This document shows positions 33,462-45,475 of a stretch of 64,000 nucleotides of DNA, one piece after another (positions within the stretch are counted from its first letter, which is position 1; each line of letters starts with the position of its first letter). The position numbers and the translations under genes are program-made. The stretch is from Haematobia irritans (taxonomy: Eukaryota; Arthropoda; Insecta; Diptera; Muscidae). The notes under the pieces were generated by a model. It worked only from the letters and a program-made list of their open reading frames with translations, was not told the origin of the DNA and made no database searches. The DNA is taken from positions 222,952,537-223,016,536 of the forward strand of contig NC_134397.1 of the NCBI RefSeq assembly GCF_050003625.1, given 5' to 3'.

Positions 33462-34389
33462 CAGTAGACACTAGAACGCTATAAAAAAGAAGAAGAAGAA
33501 GAACTCATTGAGAGTTTGTGACTACTTCCTTATTTGCTAGTTTATCATGAAGGATGTGTAAATATGAATGTAAACGCGAATGTGCATGCGTGTATGTATG
33601 TTATGAGCATGTGTAGGTGCTTAAGCTGGTTGGGGGCTGGGGGCGGTTATTGTGGATGAACCTGTGAAGTGTGTGAAATTGTGTACAAGTGATGGAATGT
33701 TTTGCTAAATGGGTTTGTCTCTCTTATAAGCTCACTTACATCACAATTTCTCCAAACAGACACTCACTCACACACACACATCAAGCACACGAGTCAAGCA
33801 AGCAAGTTCTCTCACGTACATGACGCTAAGACATGATACTTTAATACAAATGACATTGCCAACGAGTAGAGCCCAAGTATCAGCATTAGCCACAAACACC
33901 AAAATGGGATGTGGGCGGAAGTACATAGTTACAGTACAAAAGGACATTAGCAAAGGAAGAATAGTGTGTCAGCGGCATAAGTAGTAGTTACAACAACAAA
34001 TACGACTACCTACTTATAACAGTAGCTACTACACAGTGACAACAACAACAGTACAACATCATTTATTGCAGACTTTTAATCACTTGAATGGCCTCATATT
34101 TCATGTGGTTTAATTTTTGCCGCCTTAATGAGATTACAGGTCGTCTATCTTTTCCCACATTCTTATTGCCCTTTGGAATTCCATGACATTCCACATTGGA
34201 AAACCACTTTGTTTCTTCAGCAACAATGCTCTGTAGGTTCTTACAAACTACCTCAAGGTTTAGTGCTTTTTTTAAGATACTGGAAAGGTTTGAGCTTGGG
34301 TGCAAAAGAGAGGTTTGCACTTTTACAGAGTTATCGAATGAGTTAGAAATTTTAATTGTATTACCATAAAATACAAGTACTGAAACAGC
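33462..34389. other. Unassigned stretch with simple repeats
   Basis: A GAA run (33487-33502) and a CA run (33768-33781) stand in otherwise non-repetitive-looking sequence. Two overlapping frames at 34063-34346 show no domain I recognise. Confidence 0.4.
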
Positions 34390-34842
34390 GAGTAAGGAAA
34401 GTCTAAAGGCGGGCGGGCCGTTTATATTTAAATTTTAAATTTTTATCCCGCATTACTTTGTAGATCTACATTTTCGATACCATCTCAACTCCTTCAAATT
34501 TGTTGGGAGCTATATAAAGGTTTATATTCCCATATACAAATATTTAAATTGAACCGATTTGGATAAACTTTTTATACTTCTACATCTATAGACTTAAAAT
34601 TTAAATCGGATAACGCCGATTCGGTGGAATGTCTGGGGAAATCATCGTTAACTTTTTACCTAATCAGAAGAATATATGGCGCTTTTCTAAATTTGAATCA
34701 ATTTGGGTCAAATTCGACAATGTTAATTTTTTTTCTCCGTGTAAAATACAATCAATCGGAGTTAATTTAAAAAAATATTTTTTTTTACCATATTTCCCCC
34801 AAGTTTGGTCTCCGGTAGTTCAATCAATCTAAATCAGTTTAA
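34390..34842 (-). mobile_element. Q10: worn Q remnant
   Basis: TAAGGAAAGTCTAAAGGCGG, CTTTGTAGATCTACATTTTC and TTGGGAGCTATATAAAGG are the ACTTGTT-side part of Q with many changes. It is cut by the start of P4. Confidence 0.7.
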
Positions 34843-36778
34843 AACAAGTATATACGGCCGTAAGTTCGGCCAGGCCGAATCTTATGTACCCTCCACTATG
34901 GATTTCGTAGGAACTTCTACTAAAGGCTGTCATCCACAATCGAATTACTTGGGTTGCGATAACACTTGCCGATGGCAAGGTATCGTAAAACTTTTTAACA
35001 CTGTCTTCTAAATTGTAAGTTAGCCCATACGGGGTATATATTAAACAAAAAAAGGCCGATTAAATACGTATATAATCTAGTTTGACAAAATTTTCTATAG
35101 AAATAAAATTTTGACAAAATGTTCTATAGAAATGAAACCTTGACAAAATTTTCTATAGAAATAAAATTTTGACAAAATTTTCTATAGAAATAAAAATTTG
35201 ACAAAATTTTCTATAGAAATAAAATGTTGACAAAATTTTCTATGGAAGTAAAATGTTGACAAAATTTTCTATAGCAATACAATTTTGACAAAAATTTCTA
35301 TAGAAATAAAATGTTGACAAAATTTTCTACAGAAATAAATTTTTTACAAAATTTTCTATAGAAATAAAATTTTGACAAACATTTCTATAGAAATAAACTT
35401 TTGACAAAACTTTCTATAGAAATGAAATTTTAACAAAACTTTCTATAGTAATAAAATTTGACAAAATTTTCTATGGAAATAAAGTTTTGGTAGATTACAA
35501 AATTTTCTATAGAAATAAAATTTTGACAAAATTTTCTATGGAAATAAAATTTTGACAAACATTTGTATAGAAATAAACTTTTGACAAAACTTTCTATAGA
35601 AATGAAATTTTGACAAAACTTTCTATAGTAATAAAATTTGACAAACTTTTCTATGGAAATAAAGTTTTGGTAGATTATTTTTGGCGATATGGACCAATTT
35701 TTGTGTAATAAGACATCGGCTATATATAACTAAAGACCGATATGGACCAATTTTTGCATGGTTATTAGAGGCCGTAAACTAACATCAGGTACCAAATTTC
35801 AACCGGATCGGATGAATTTTGCCCCTCCAAGAGGCTCCGGAGGTCAAATCTGGGGATCGGTTTATATGGGGCCTATATATAATTATGGACCGATATGGAC
35901 CAATTTTTGCATGGTTGTTAAAAACCGTATACTAAGACCACGTACAAAATTTCAACCGGATCGGATGAATTTTGCTCCTCCAAGAGGCTCCGGTGGTCAA
36001 ATCTGGGGATCGGTTTATATGGGAGCTATATATAATTTTGGACCGATATTGATCAATTTTTGCATGGTTGTTAGAGGCCGTATACTAACATCAGGTACCA
36101 AATTTCAACCGGATCGGATGAATTTTGCCCCTCCAAAAGTCTACGGAGGTCAAATCTGGGGATCGGTTTATATGGGGGCTATATATAATTATGGACCGAT
36201 ATGGACCAATTTTTGCATGGTTGTTAGAGACCATATACTAACATCAGGTACCAAATTTCAATCGGATCGGATGAATTTTGCCCCTCCAAGAGGCTCCGGA
36301 GGTCAAATCTGGGGATCGGTTTATATGGGGGCTATATAATTATGGACCGATATGGACCAATTTTTTCATGGTTGTTAGAGACCGTATACTAAGACCACGT
36401 ACCAAATTTCAACCGGATCGGATGAATTTTGCTGCTCCGGGAGGCTCCCCAAGCCAAATTTGGGAATCGGTTTATATGGGGGCTATACGTAAACGTGGTC
36501 CGATATGGCCTATTTTCAATACCATCCGACCTACATCAATAACAACTACTTGTGCCAAGTTTCAAGTCGATAGCTTGTTTCATTCGGAAGTTAGCGTGAT
36601 TTCCACAGACTGACGAACAGCCGGACAGACGGACGGACGGACGGACATGCTTAGATCGACTCAGAATTTCACCACGACCCAGAATATATATACTTTATGG
36701 GGTCTTAGAGCAATATTTCGATGTGTTACAAACGGAATGACAAAGTTAATATACCCCCATCCTACGGTGGAGGGTATA
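34843..36778 (-). mobile_element. P4: DINE-1-like element containing a 29-bp satellite block
   Basis: GTTCGGCCAGGCCGAATCTT end on the left. The satellite block is at 35076-35680. Five 153-bp units follow at 35690-36450, starting 35751, 35904, 36057, 36210 and about 36361 at TTTTTGCATG. Then GGACGGACGGACGGAC (36625-36645) and the hairpin ATACCCCCATCCTACGGTGG. The exact spacing leaves a 193-codon frame at 35758-36339, a by-product of the repeat. Confidence 0.87.
35076..35680. repeat. 29-bp satellite, block 1
   Basis: About 20 copies of a unit with TTCTATAGAAATAAAAT and TTGACAAAA. It ends TTGGTAGATTATTTTTGG, where the P sequence resumes. An internal segment (CTATGGAAATAAAGTTTTGG) occurs twice, showing a higher-order duplication. 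Confidence 0.88.
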
Positions 36779-37340
36779 ACAAGTATATACGGCCGTAAGT
36801 TCGGCCAGGCCGAAGCTTATGTACCCTCCATCATGGATTGCGTAGAAACTTCATCTAAACACTGCCATCCACAATCGAATTACTTAAGTTGCGGTAACGC
36901 TTGCCGATGGCAAGGTATCTTAAAACCTCCTAACACCATCTTCTAAATTGTATGTAAGTCCATACGTGGTATATATTAAATCAAAAAAGATCGATCCAAT
37001 ACGTATATAATACCAACACCATATACCAAAGTTAAATCTGAGGGTCCCTTTATATGGGGGCTATACGTAAAAGTGGACCGATATGGCCCATTTTCAATAC
37101 CATCCGACCTACATCGATAACAACTACTTGTGCCAAGTTTCAAGTCGATAGCTTGTTTCGTTCTGAAGTTAGCGTGATTTCAACAGACGGACGGACGGAC
37201 GGACGGACATGCTTAGATCGACTCAGAATTTCACCACGACCCAGAATATATATACTTTATGGGGTCTTAGAGCAATATTTCGATGTGTTACAAACGGAAT
37301 GACAAAGTTAATATACCCCCATCCTATGATGGAGGGTATA
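36779..37340 (-). mobile_element. P5: short P element joined head to tail with P4
   Basis: It begins ACAAGTATATACGGCCGTAA immediately after P4's GGGTATA, and ends ATCCTATGATGGAGGGTATA. Only 562 bp: the 153-bp minisatellite is reduced to part of one unit. Confidence 0.85.
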
Positions 37341-37850
37341 ATATATGTATATGAGAGTTATATCTAAATCTGAACCGATTTCAATGAAATTTGGTCTACT
37401 TGGCAATACCATCAATTGTAATCTTTGTGTAAAATTTGAAAAAATAAATGCAAAAATCTGGCTTCTGGGACCAATTTCAATGAAATTTGGCATACTTTAC
37501 AACACAATAAATTATATTCTTTGTGCAAAGTTTGAATGAAATAAATCCATATTGGGCGAAAGATATACATAGAAGCTATATCTAAATTTGAATCGACTTT
37601 AACCAAAATTATGTCACATAATTCAAAGTACAACTTTGACCTCTGTGGTCGCATTAGTGTAAGACAGTCGAAATATATATGAAAGCTATATCTAAATAAC
37701 CAATAGCAACTAAACTTGTCACAATTGACGACATTATAATTTGTACTCCTAGTGCAAAATTTTAAGCAAATCAGGGTAAAACTCTGGCTTCTGGGCATGG
37801 TTGCCACAGTTGGTAGAATTCTACTAAAAATTGTAGATTTTGCAGAATAT
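37341..37850 (-). repeat. Q-type minisatellite remnant
   Basis: Several decayed 153-bp units (AGTTATATCTAAATCTGAACC, TCTGGCTTCTGGGACC) without either Q end. Confidence 0.7.
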
Positions 37851-37865
37851 GCCTCTTCAACACAC

Positions 37866-39120
37866 AAATTTTCTATGGAAATAAAATTTGGACAAAATTT
37901 TCTACAGATTTAAAATTTTGACAAAATTTTCTATAGAAATAAAATTTTGACAAAATTTTCTATAGAAATAAAATTTTGACAAAATTTTTCTATAGAAATA
38001 AAATGTTGACAAAATTTTCTATAGAAACAACATTTTCACAAAATTTTCTATAGAAATAAATTTCGATAAAATTCTCTATAGATATAAAATTTTGATAAAA
38101 TGTTCGATGGAAGTAAAATTTTGACAAAATTGTTTATAGAAATAAAATTTTGATAAAATCGTGTGTAGAAATAAAATTTTGACAAAATTGTCTATAGAAA
38201 TAAAATTTTGACAAAATTTTCTATAGAAATAAAATTTTATAGAAATAAAATGTTGATAAAATTGTCTATAGAAATAAAATTTTGACAAAATTGTCTATAA
38301 CAATAAAATTTTGACAAAATTTTCTATAGAAATAAAATTTTGATAAAATGTTCGATGGAAGTAAAATTTTGACAAAATTGTTTATAGAAATAAATCTTTG
38401 ACAAAATTTTCTATAGAAATAAAATTTTGAAAAAATTGTCTATAGAAATAAAATTTTGACAAAATTGTCTATAGAAATAAAATTTTGACAAAATTTTCTA
38501 TAGAAATAAAATTTTGACAAAATTGTCTATAGAAATAACATTTTGACAAAATATTCTATAGAAATAAAATTTTGACAAAATTGTCTATAGAAATAAAATT
38601 TTGACAAAATTTTCTATAGAAATAAAATTTTGATAAAATGTTCGATGGAAGTAAAATTTTGACAAAATTGTTTACAGAAATAAAATTTTGATAAAATCGT
38701 CTACAGAAATAAAATTTTGAAAAAAACTTTCTATAGAAATAAAATTTTGACAAAATTGTCTATAGAAATAAAATGTTGACAAAATTTTCTATAGAAAAAA
38801 TTTTGACAACATTGTCTATAGAAATAAAATTTTGACAAAATTTTCTATAGAAATTAACTTTTGACAACATTTTCTATAGAAATAAAATTTTGACAAAATT
38901 TTCCATAGAAATAAAATTTTGTCAAAATATTCTATAGAAATAAAATTTTGACAAAATTTTCTATGGAAATAAAATGTTGACAAAATTTTTTATAGAAATA
39001 AAATTTTGAAAAAAAATTCTATAGAAATGAAATTTTGAAAAAATTCTTTATAGAAATAAAATTTTGACAAAATTTTCTATAGAAATAAAATGTTGACAAC
39101 ATTTTCTATAGAAATAAAAT
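37866..39120. repeat. 29-bp satellite, long array (about 43 units)
   Basis: Consecutive units of 29 bp (GACAAAATTTTCTATAGAAA then TAAAATTTT) vary mainly in the TTTTC/TTGTC position. A longer segment with GATAAAATGTTCGATGGAAG recurs at 38095, 38340 and 38635, a higher-order repeat. Upstream at 37797-37830 is CATGGTTGCCACAGTTGGT, whose inverse GTGGCAACCATG bounds the block at 43775-43799. No spacers are present. Confidence 0.9.
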
Positions 39121-39124
39121 TTTT

Positions 39125-39799
39125 GGGTATTGGATATGATGGGGATATACACAGAAAACAGTGTGTTGTAAAACTGATGCTAAAAAAAAAAATATTTTTT
39201 AAATTTTGTAAGAAATTTTCCCCAGCCCAACGATTTGTTCTTTATTCCAAGTATGTCTCCAAAAATTTTATAAACTTAATGGCAGTAAAATTTCAATGAC
39301 ATACAAATTAGTTCAATTCTAACTAAAACAGGAGAAGTTTTTCGTACACTTCTCAAAAGTAGTAAGAATGAATTACAGGGTGGTTAAAATAGGAATGATC
39401 TGGCGCCTAAGATTTTTTATTTACTTTTAGTTAATGTTGTCTTTTCGAGAAAGATGCATTTCGTAAATGGTAATTAAAATGCAAAAATGTCGGAAAATGT
39501 TCGTTAATTTAATGAATCTCAAAATTTGGAATACAATTTAATTCAATTTTCGCACGAGATAGTACATTTGCCCACAATGTAATTTACTTTTTTCCAGTGT
39601 ACACACAGGAAAAAGTATTTTGCGACTTCAATTACGAAATCAATAATTTTTTAATTAAATTGTCTTAATCTTTTCCGTGATAGAAACAATTTCATCGTTG
39701 GCGTCAACCAAAAAAGTTGTTCCAATTATATATTTAATTAATAGAATTAAATTATCAGATTTTTATTTGTAATAAAGTGTATAATTTGTAGTGGATATA
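39125..39799. other. Unassigned stretch
   Basis: AT-rich, no gene seen. CCAGTGTACACACAGG near 39595 may be the remains of a CACTG-type end. Confidence 0.35.
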
Positions 39800-42459
39800 C
39801 ACCCTCACAAAAAATCGCTTCTGTAACATATACTCCCAAACATATTTTGCTTCAAGCATATACATTTTTGGGTATTGCCCAAACATTTATATGTTTGATC
39901 TCTTCCAATATATAATATGTTTGAAAGCATATTGGTCTAAACAATATATGTTTGAGTAGTCCAAGTTCCAAACATTTTGTATTTTTGGATCCAAATTCAA
40001 TAATGTTGTCTTCCAAAAAACAATATGTTATTATGTGAACATATAATATGTTTGGAAGCATTTTGCACCCAAAAATATTATATGCTTAAAAAAATTCTCC
40101 CAAACAATATTGTGCTCAAAATTTTATTTATTTATTTATATATTTACAATCATAATGAATTATGAAAATAAACAGGTAATATGGGTGCTAACAACATAGG
40201 TTTTCGACCTGAATGCTCAAAATTTTGTTTCTGCCTAATTGTATATTCCCTCACATCTTTCTCACTTCCACGAGATTTTTTAGTTCTTAGCACCTTTTTC
40301 TGTAATACAAACATTGTAGAAGAAATTATTCAATTTTATGATTTTTATACCCTTCACCACTACTGTGGTACAGGGTATAATAAGTTTGTGCATTTGTGTG
40401 TAACGCCAAGAAGGAAAAGTCTGAGACCCATCGTTTAGTATACCGATAGTCTTAGAATTAAATTCTGAGTCGATTTAGCGATGTCCGTCTGTCTGTCTGT
40501 CCGTCCGTCTGTCTGTTGATGTATTTTTGTGTGCAAAGTACAGCTCGCAGTTTTAGTCCGATTGTCCTTAAATTTGGTATAGGGTCCTGTTTCGGCTCAA
40601 AGACGATCCCTATTGATTTTGGAAAAACTCGGTTCAGATTTAGATATAGCTGCCATATATATTTTTCACCGATCTGGTCATAATTGGCGTGTATATCAAC
40701 CGATCTTCCTAAAATTCCGTACATCCGAATATTTTATGAGTCTCGAAAAACTTGCGAAATATCAGCCAAATATGTTCAGATTTAGATATAGCTCCCATAT
40801 ATAGCTTTCGCCCGATTTACACTCATTTGCCCACAGAGGCCAATTTTTTGCTCCGATTTAGTTGAAATTTTGCACAGGGAGTAGAATTAGCATTGTAGCT
40901 ATGCGTGTCAAATTTGGTTGAAATCGGTTCAGATTTAGATATAGCTCCCATATATAGCTTTCGCCCGATTTACACTCAAATGACCACAGAGGCCAATTTT
41001 TAACTCCGATTTAGTTGAAATTTTGCACAGGGAGTATAATTGGCATAGTAGCTATGCGTGCCAAATTTGGTTGAAATCGGTTCAGATTTAGATATAGCTC
41101 CCATATATAGCTTTCGGCCGATTTACACTCATATGACCACAGAGGCCAATTTTTAACTCCGATTTAGTTGAAATTTTGCACAAGGAGTAGAATTAGCATT
41201 GTAGCTATGAGTGCCAAATTTGGTTGAAATCGGTTCAGATTTAGTATAGCTCCCATATATAGCTTTCGCCCGATTTACACTCATATGACCACAGAGGCCA
41301 ATTTTTTACTCCGATTTAGTTGAAATTTTGCACAGGGAGTAGAATTAGCATTGTAGCTATGCGTGCCAAATTTGGTTGACATCGGTTCAGATTTAGATAT
41401 AGCTCCCATATATAGCTTTCGCCCGATTTACCCTCATAGGACCACAGAGGCCAATTTTTAACTCCAATTTAGTTGAAATTTTGCACAGGGAGTAAAATAA
41501 GCATTTTAACTATGCGTGCCAAATTTCGTTGAAATCGGTTCAGATTTAGATATAGTTCCCATATATATTTTTTTTTTCTTTTCGACAAAAATGGTCAAAA
41601 TACCAACATTTTCCTTGTAAAATCGCCACTGCTTAGTCGAAAAGTTGTAAAAATGACTCTAATTTTACTAAACTTCTAATACATATATATTGAGCGATAA
41701 ATCATAAATAAACTCTTGCGAAGATTCCTTAAAATTGATTTAGATTTAAATGTTTCCCATATTTTTTTTATACCCTTCATTTTTTACTAACATTGTGTTC
41801 CACCCTAGTGCATTAGCTGACTTAAATTTTGAGTCTATAGATTTTGTAGAAGTCTATCAAATTCTGTCCAGATCGAGTGATATTTAAATGTATGTATTTG
41901 GTACAAACCTTTATATATAGCGCCAAACACATTTGACGGATGTGATAATGTATCGAAAATTTAGATCTACAAAGTGGTGCAGGGTATAATATAGTCGGCC
42001 CCGCCCGACTTTAGACTTTCCTTACTTGTTTTTATTTTAATTTTACCTTTTGCCGGACGGGGATTCGAACAGCGGACCACACAGTTTGTAAGGATCAAAG
42101 AAGTAGCTGATCAATTGCCCAAGGGAAAATAAAATGTTAATTTTGTAATAACAAGCAACAACCACCAACTTAATTCAATATCGCTCCCTGTTAAATAGCG
42201 CTACAAGGTACTAAACACATATATGTTTATAGGCTATTTCTAAATTAATATATGTTTGCAACCAAGCATATTATATTTACAAACATTTTATGTCCCAAAC
42301 ATAATATGTTCTAACATATTAACATATATGTCCCAAACATGTTATGCTAGTTTATGAACATTATATGCTTGCACTCAAAAATATTGTGTTTAAAAATTTG
42401 TGTTCCAAACATATAATGTTTATAGCCAAACATATGAAAAACAGTCTTTTTCATCCGTG
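39800..42459 (-). mobile_element. S1: TA-flanked family S element split by Q6
   Basis: TA at 39798-39799 and 42460-42461. Left end CACCCTCACAAAAAATCGCT, right end (inverted) CACGGATGAAAAAGACTGTT. Without Q6 the unit is 975 bp and matches S2 (979 bp) in reverse. Subterminal stretches (39840-40090 and 42200-42440) are packed with short palindromes of AAACATATnATGTTT type. The middle holds the tRNA-like module at about 42048-42125 and an intron-like pair of boundaries. No transposase. Confidence 0.85.
40346..42030 (+). mobile_element. Q6: complete Q element inside S1
   Basis: Hairpin TATACCCTTCACCACTACTG, GTCTGTCTGTCTGTCCGTCC (40488-40507), and 153-bp units at 40781, 40934, 41087 and 41240. It ends AGTCGGCCCCGCCCGACTTT and CTTACTTGTT. 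The host S sequence (ATGATTTT before, TTTATTTTAA after, compared with the unbroken S2) shows insertion into a T run without a visible duplication, as reported for helentron-type elements (T/T target). Confidence 0.9.
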
Positions 42460-42461
42460 TA

Positions 42462-42751
42462 GGACCCCTCGATTTGCGAGGTCCCTTATAGTACATTTTC
42501 GTGTAGGCCCATGAAAAATCCCTATGTACTTTCCTGATGGATGTTAAATGCCTATCGAATGCAAATGTCCCTATAAAGGCAAAAAAAATAGTTGCTTCAA
42601 TAATCTGAACCGATCTTTTTGTTCAGTGATCATATGGTGAAAATAGAGGTTTCTGCCTACTTAAAATTTCAGAGAAGGTTGAACGAGTTACTTCATTTGA
42701 CAGAAATGCACCACCCTAGTGGATAACTTGGGCCTAATAACACTAGTAGAA
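42462..42751. other. Unassigned spacer
   Basis: It opens with an imperfect hairpin (GGACCCCTCGATTTGCGAGG at 42462). No gene. Confidence 0.35.
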
Positions 42752-42947
42752 AACAAGTATATACGGCCGAAGCTTATGTACCCTCCACCATGGACAGCGT
42801 AGAAACTTATTCTAAACACTGCCATCCGCAATCGAATTACTTGGGTTGCAGCAACGCTTGCCGATGGCAAGGTGTCTTGAAACCTCCTAACAACGTCTTC
42901 TAAATTGTAAGTAAGTCCGTGGTATATACGAGTATATACGAGGGCGC

Positions 42948-43312
42948 TTCGGAAACTTCTTAGCCTATCAATGAAAGAGAATAGTTAGTTTTTCAAAAAT
43001 ATTTTTATTTTTCAATATAATCTCCTGAAACTTCAATACACTTAGTCCAACGCTTTTCTAGCAATTCTATCCCTTGATTAAAATAGTTTTCCTCAAGGTC
43101 TTCAAAATAGTGGTTTACAACTGTAATTGCATCTTCATTTGAGTAATTTTTTTAGATTTGGGAACAACTAAAAGTCAATGGGAGCTAAATCAGGAGAATA
43201 AGGTGTGTGGTCAAGCAACTCGTACTTTAATTCGTTGATTTTAGCCATTGTTAAAACACTCTTGTGCGCTGGTGCGTTGTCTTGATGAAAAATTATTTTT
43301 TGTGTTGTAGGC
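42948..43312 (-). pseudogene. Mariner (DD34D) C-terminal fragment
   Basis: On the minus strand the translation gives IFHQDNAPAHKSVLTMAKIN, then LDHTPYSPDLAPIDF, a stop, and LFPNLKK, followed by ELLEKRWTKCIEVS-like codons. The second and third aspartates are 34 residues apart. The N-terminal half and first aspartate are missing. The end GAGGGCGCTTCGGAAACTT next to P sequence may be its terminal repeat. It is a different mariner from Himar1. Confidence 0.78.
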
Positions 43313-43324
43313 CAGGACGTACTA

Positions 43325-43799
43325 AATTAACAAAATTTTCTATAGAAATAAAATTTTAACAAAATTTTCCATAGAAATAAAATGTTGACAAAAGTTTTGA
43401 CAACATTTTCTATAGAAATGATATTTTAACAACATTTTCTATAGAAATAAAATCTAATTATACAATTATTTAGTATAGATCTGGCTGGGAGAGATAACTC
43501 AATTTTGGGCCCTTTATGCTAACTCCTTATGGAGAAAACATTTGGGAAATTTCCTCTTACAAATTGAATCATCTTTTCTCCCACTGTACATCATCTTTTC
43601 ATATAACTTAGAAGAAGAATAATTGTATAATTAGATATAATGCATTTGGACGTCAATTGCCTGTTTCAGTATCAGGCTAACATGAAATATAATAGAAATA
43701 AAATTTTAACAAAATTTTCTATAGAAATAAAATTTTGACAAAATTTTCTATAGAAATAAAATCTTGGTAGATTATTTTTGGCTCGAGTGGCAACCATGA
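43325..43799. repeat. 29-bp satellite, block 3, split by a foldback relative
   Basis: Satellite units at 43325-43455 and 43694-43775, then TGGTAGATTATTTTTGGC and GTGGCAACCATG. Confidence 0.82.
43456..43693. mobile_element. Short relative of the 24322 foldback element
   Basis: It starts TAATTATACAATTATTTAGT and ends CATGAAATATAATA. The start is the inverse of AATAATTGTATAATTA near its right part, so the ends are inverted repeats. It shares GGGCCCTTTATGCTAACTCC and TTGGACGTCAATTGCCTGTT with the larger copy. ATAGAAATAAAAT on both sides could be a 13-bp duplication, but the satellite repeats this anyway. Confidence 0.75.
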
Positions 43800-45475
43800 T
43801 TATGAACCGATATGGACCAATTTTTCTGTGATTGGGGATCAGCTATATATAACTATAGAACGATATGGACCATTTTTGGTATGGTTGTTAGCGGCCATAT
43901 AACATACTAACACCACGTTCCAAATTTGAACCGGATCGGATGAATTTTGCTCCTCCAAGAGGCTCCGGAGGTCAAATCTGTAGAACGGTTTATATGGGGG
44001 CTATATATAATTATGTACCGATATGGACCAATTCTGGCAGGTTGTTAGAGACCATATACTAACACCATGTTTTAAATTTCAACCGGATGGGATGAAATTT
44101 GCTTCTCTTATGTTAGAGGCTCCGCAAGCCAAATCTGGGGATCGGTTTATATGGGGGCTATATATAATTATGAACCGATGTGGACCAATTTGTGCATGGT
44201 TGTTAGAGACCATATACCAACATCATGTACCAAATTTCAGCAGGATCGGATTAAATTTGTTTCTCTTTGAGCCTCCGCAAGCCAAATCTGGGGATCGGTT
44301 TATATGAGGGCTATATATAATTATGGACCGATATGGACCAATTTTAGCATGGTTGTTAGAAACCATATACCAGCTCCATGTACCAAATTTCAGCCGGATC
44401 GGATGAAATTTGTTTTTCTTTGAGGCTCCGCAAGCCAAGTCTGGGGATCGGTTTATATGGGGGCTATATATAAATATTGACCGATGTGGACCAATTTTTG
44501 TATGGTTGTTTGAGACCATATACCAACATCATGTACCAAATTTCAGCAGGATCGGATGAAATCTGGGGATCGGTTTATATGGGGGCTATATATAATTATG
44601 GACCGATATGGACCAATTTTAGCATGGTTGTTAGAAACTATATATAAGCTCCATGTACCAAATTTTCGGCCGGATCGGATGAAATTTGCTTTTCTTTGAG
44701 GCTCCGCAAGCCAAGTCTGGGGATCGGTTTATATGGGGGCTATATATAATTATAGACCGATGTGACCCATTTTTTGGCATGGTTGTTAGAGACCATATAG
44801 CAACATCATGTACCAAATTTCAGCAGGATCGGATGAAATTTGTTTCTCTTTGAGCCTCCGCAAGCCAAATCTGGGGATCGGCTTATATGTGGGCTATAAT
44901 AATTATGGACCAATGTGGACAAATTTTAGCATGGTTGTTAGAGACCATATGCCAACTCGATGTACCAATTTTCAGCCAGATCGGATAAAATTTGCTTTTC
45001 TTTGAGGCTCCGCACGCCAAGTCTGGGGATCGGTTTATATGGGGCCTATATATAATTATGGACCCATGTAGACCAAATTTGGCATGGTTGTTAGAGACCA
45101 TATACCAACACCATGTTCCAAATTTCAGCCGGATCGGATGAAATATGCTTCTTTTAGAGGCTCCACAAGCTAAATGTAAGGGTCCGTTTATATGGGGGCT
45201 ATACGTACAAGTGAACCGATATGGCCCATTTGCAATACCATCTGACCTACATCAATAACAACTACTTGTGCCATGTTTCAAGTCGATAACTTGTTTCGTT
45301 TGGATGTTAGCGAGATTTCAACAGACGGACGGACGGACGAACATGCTTAGATCGACTCAGAATTTCACCACGACCCAAAATATATATACTTTATGGGGTC
45401 TTAGAACAATATTTCGATGTGTTACAAACGGAATGACAAAGTTAATATACCCCCCATCCTATGGTGGAGGGTATA

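Larger units (their letters stand above)
42752..45475 (-). mobile_element. P6: composite P element
   Basis: Left end ACAAGTATATACGGCCGAAG (one palindrome arm lost), right end CATCCTATGGTGGAGGGTATA. Between 42945 and 43799 lie a mariner fragment, satellite and the small foldback relative; 153-bp units run from 43800 to 45230. The microsatellite GGACGGACGGACGAAC is at 45326. Confidence 0.82.

Noticed and set aside
34063..34320. 85-codon minus-strand frame MQTSLLHPSSNLSSILKK
   Set aside because: No recognisable domain, an overlapping frame on the other strand is of similar length, and no exon signals.
35758..36613. 193- and 111-codon frames, also 184 codons at 58498-59052, reading MGAIYNYGPIWTNF repeats
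   Set aside because: They arise because the 153-bp repeat is a multiple of three with few stops, and the opposite strand is open too. No start context, domain or single-copy flank supports a gene.
37866..39120. CRISPR-like array of 29-bp repeats
   Set aside because: Units are directly adjacent with no unique spacers, in a eukaryotic, transposon-rich context. It is an AT-rich satellite.
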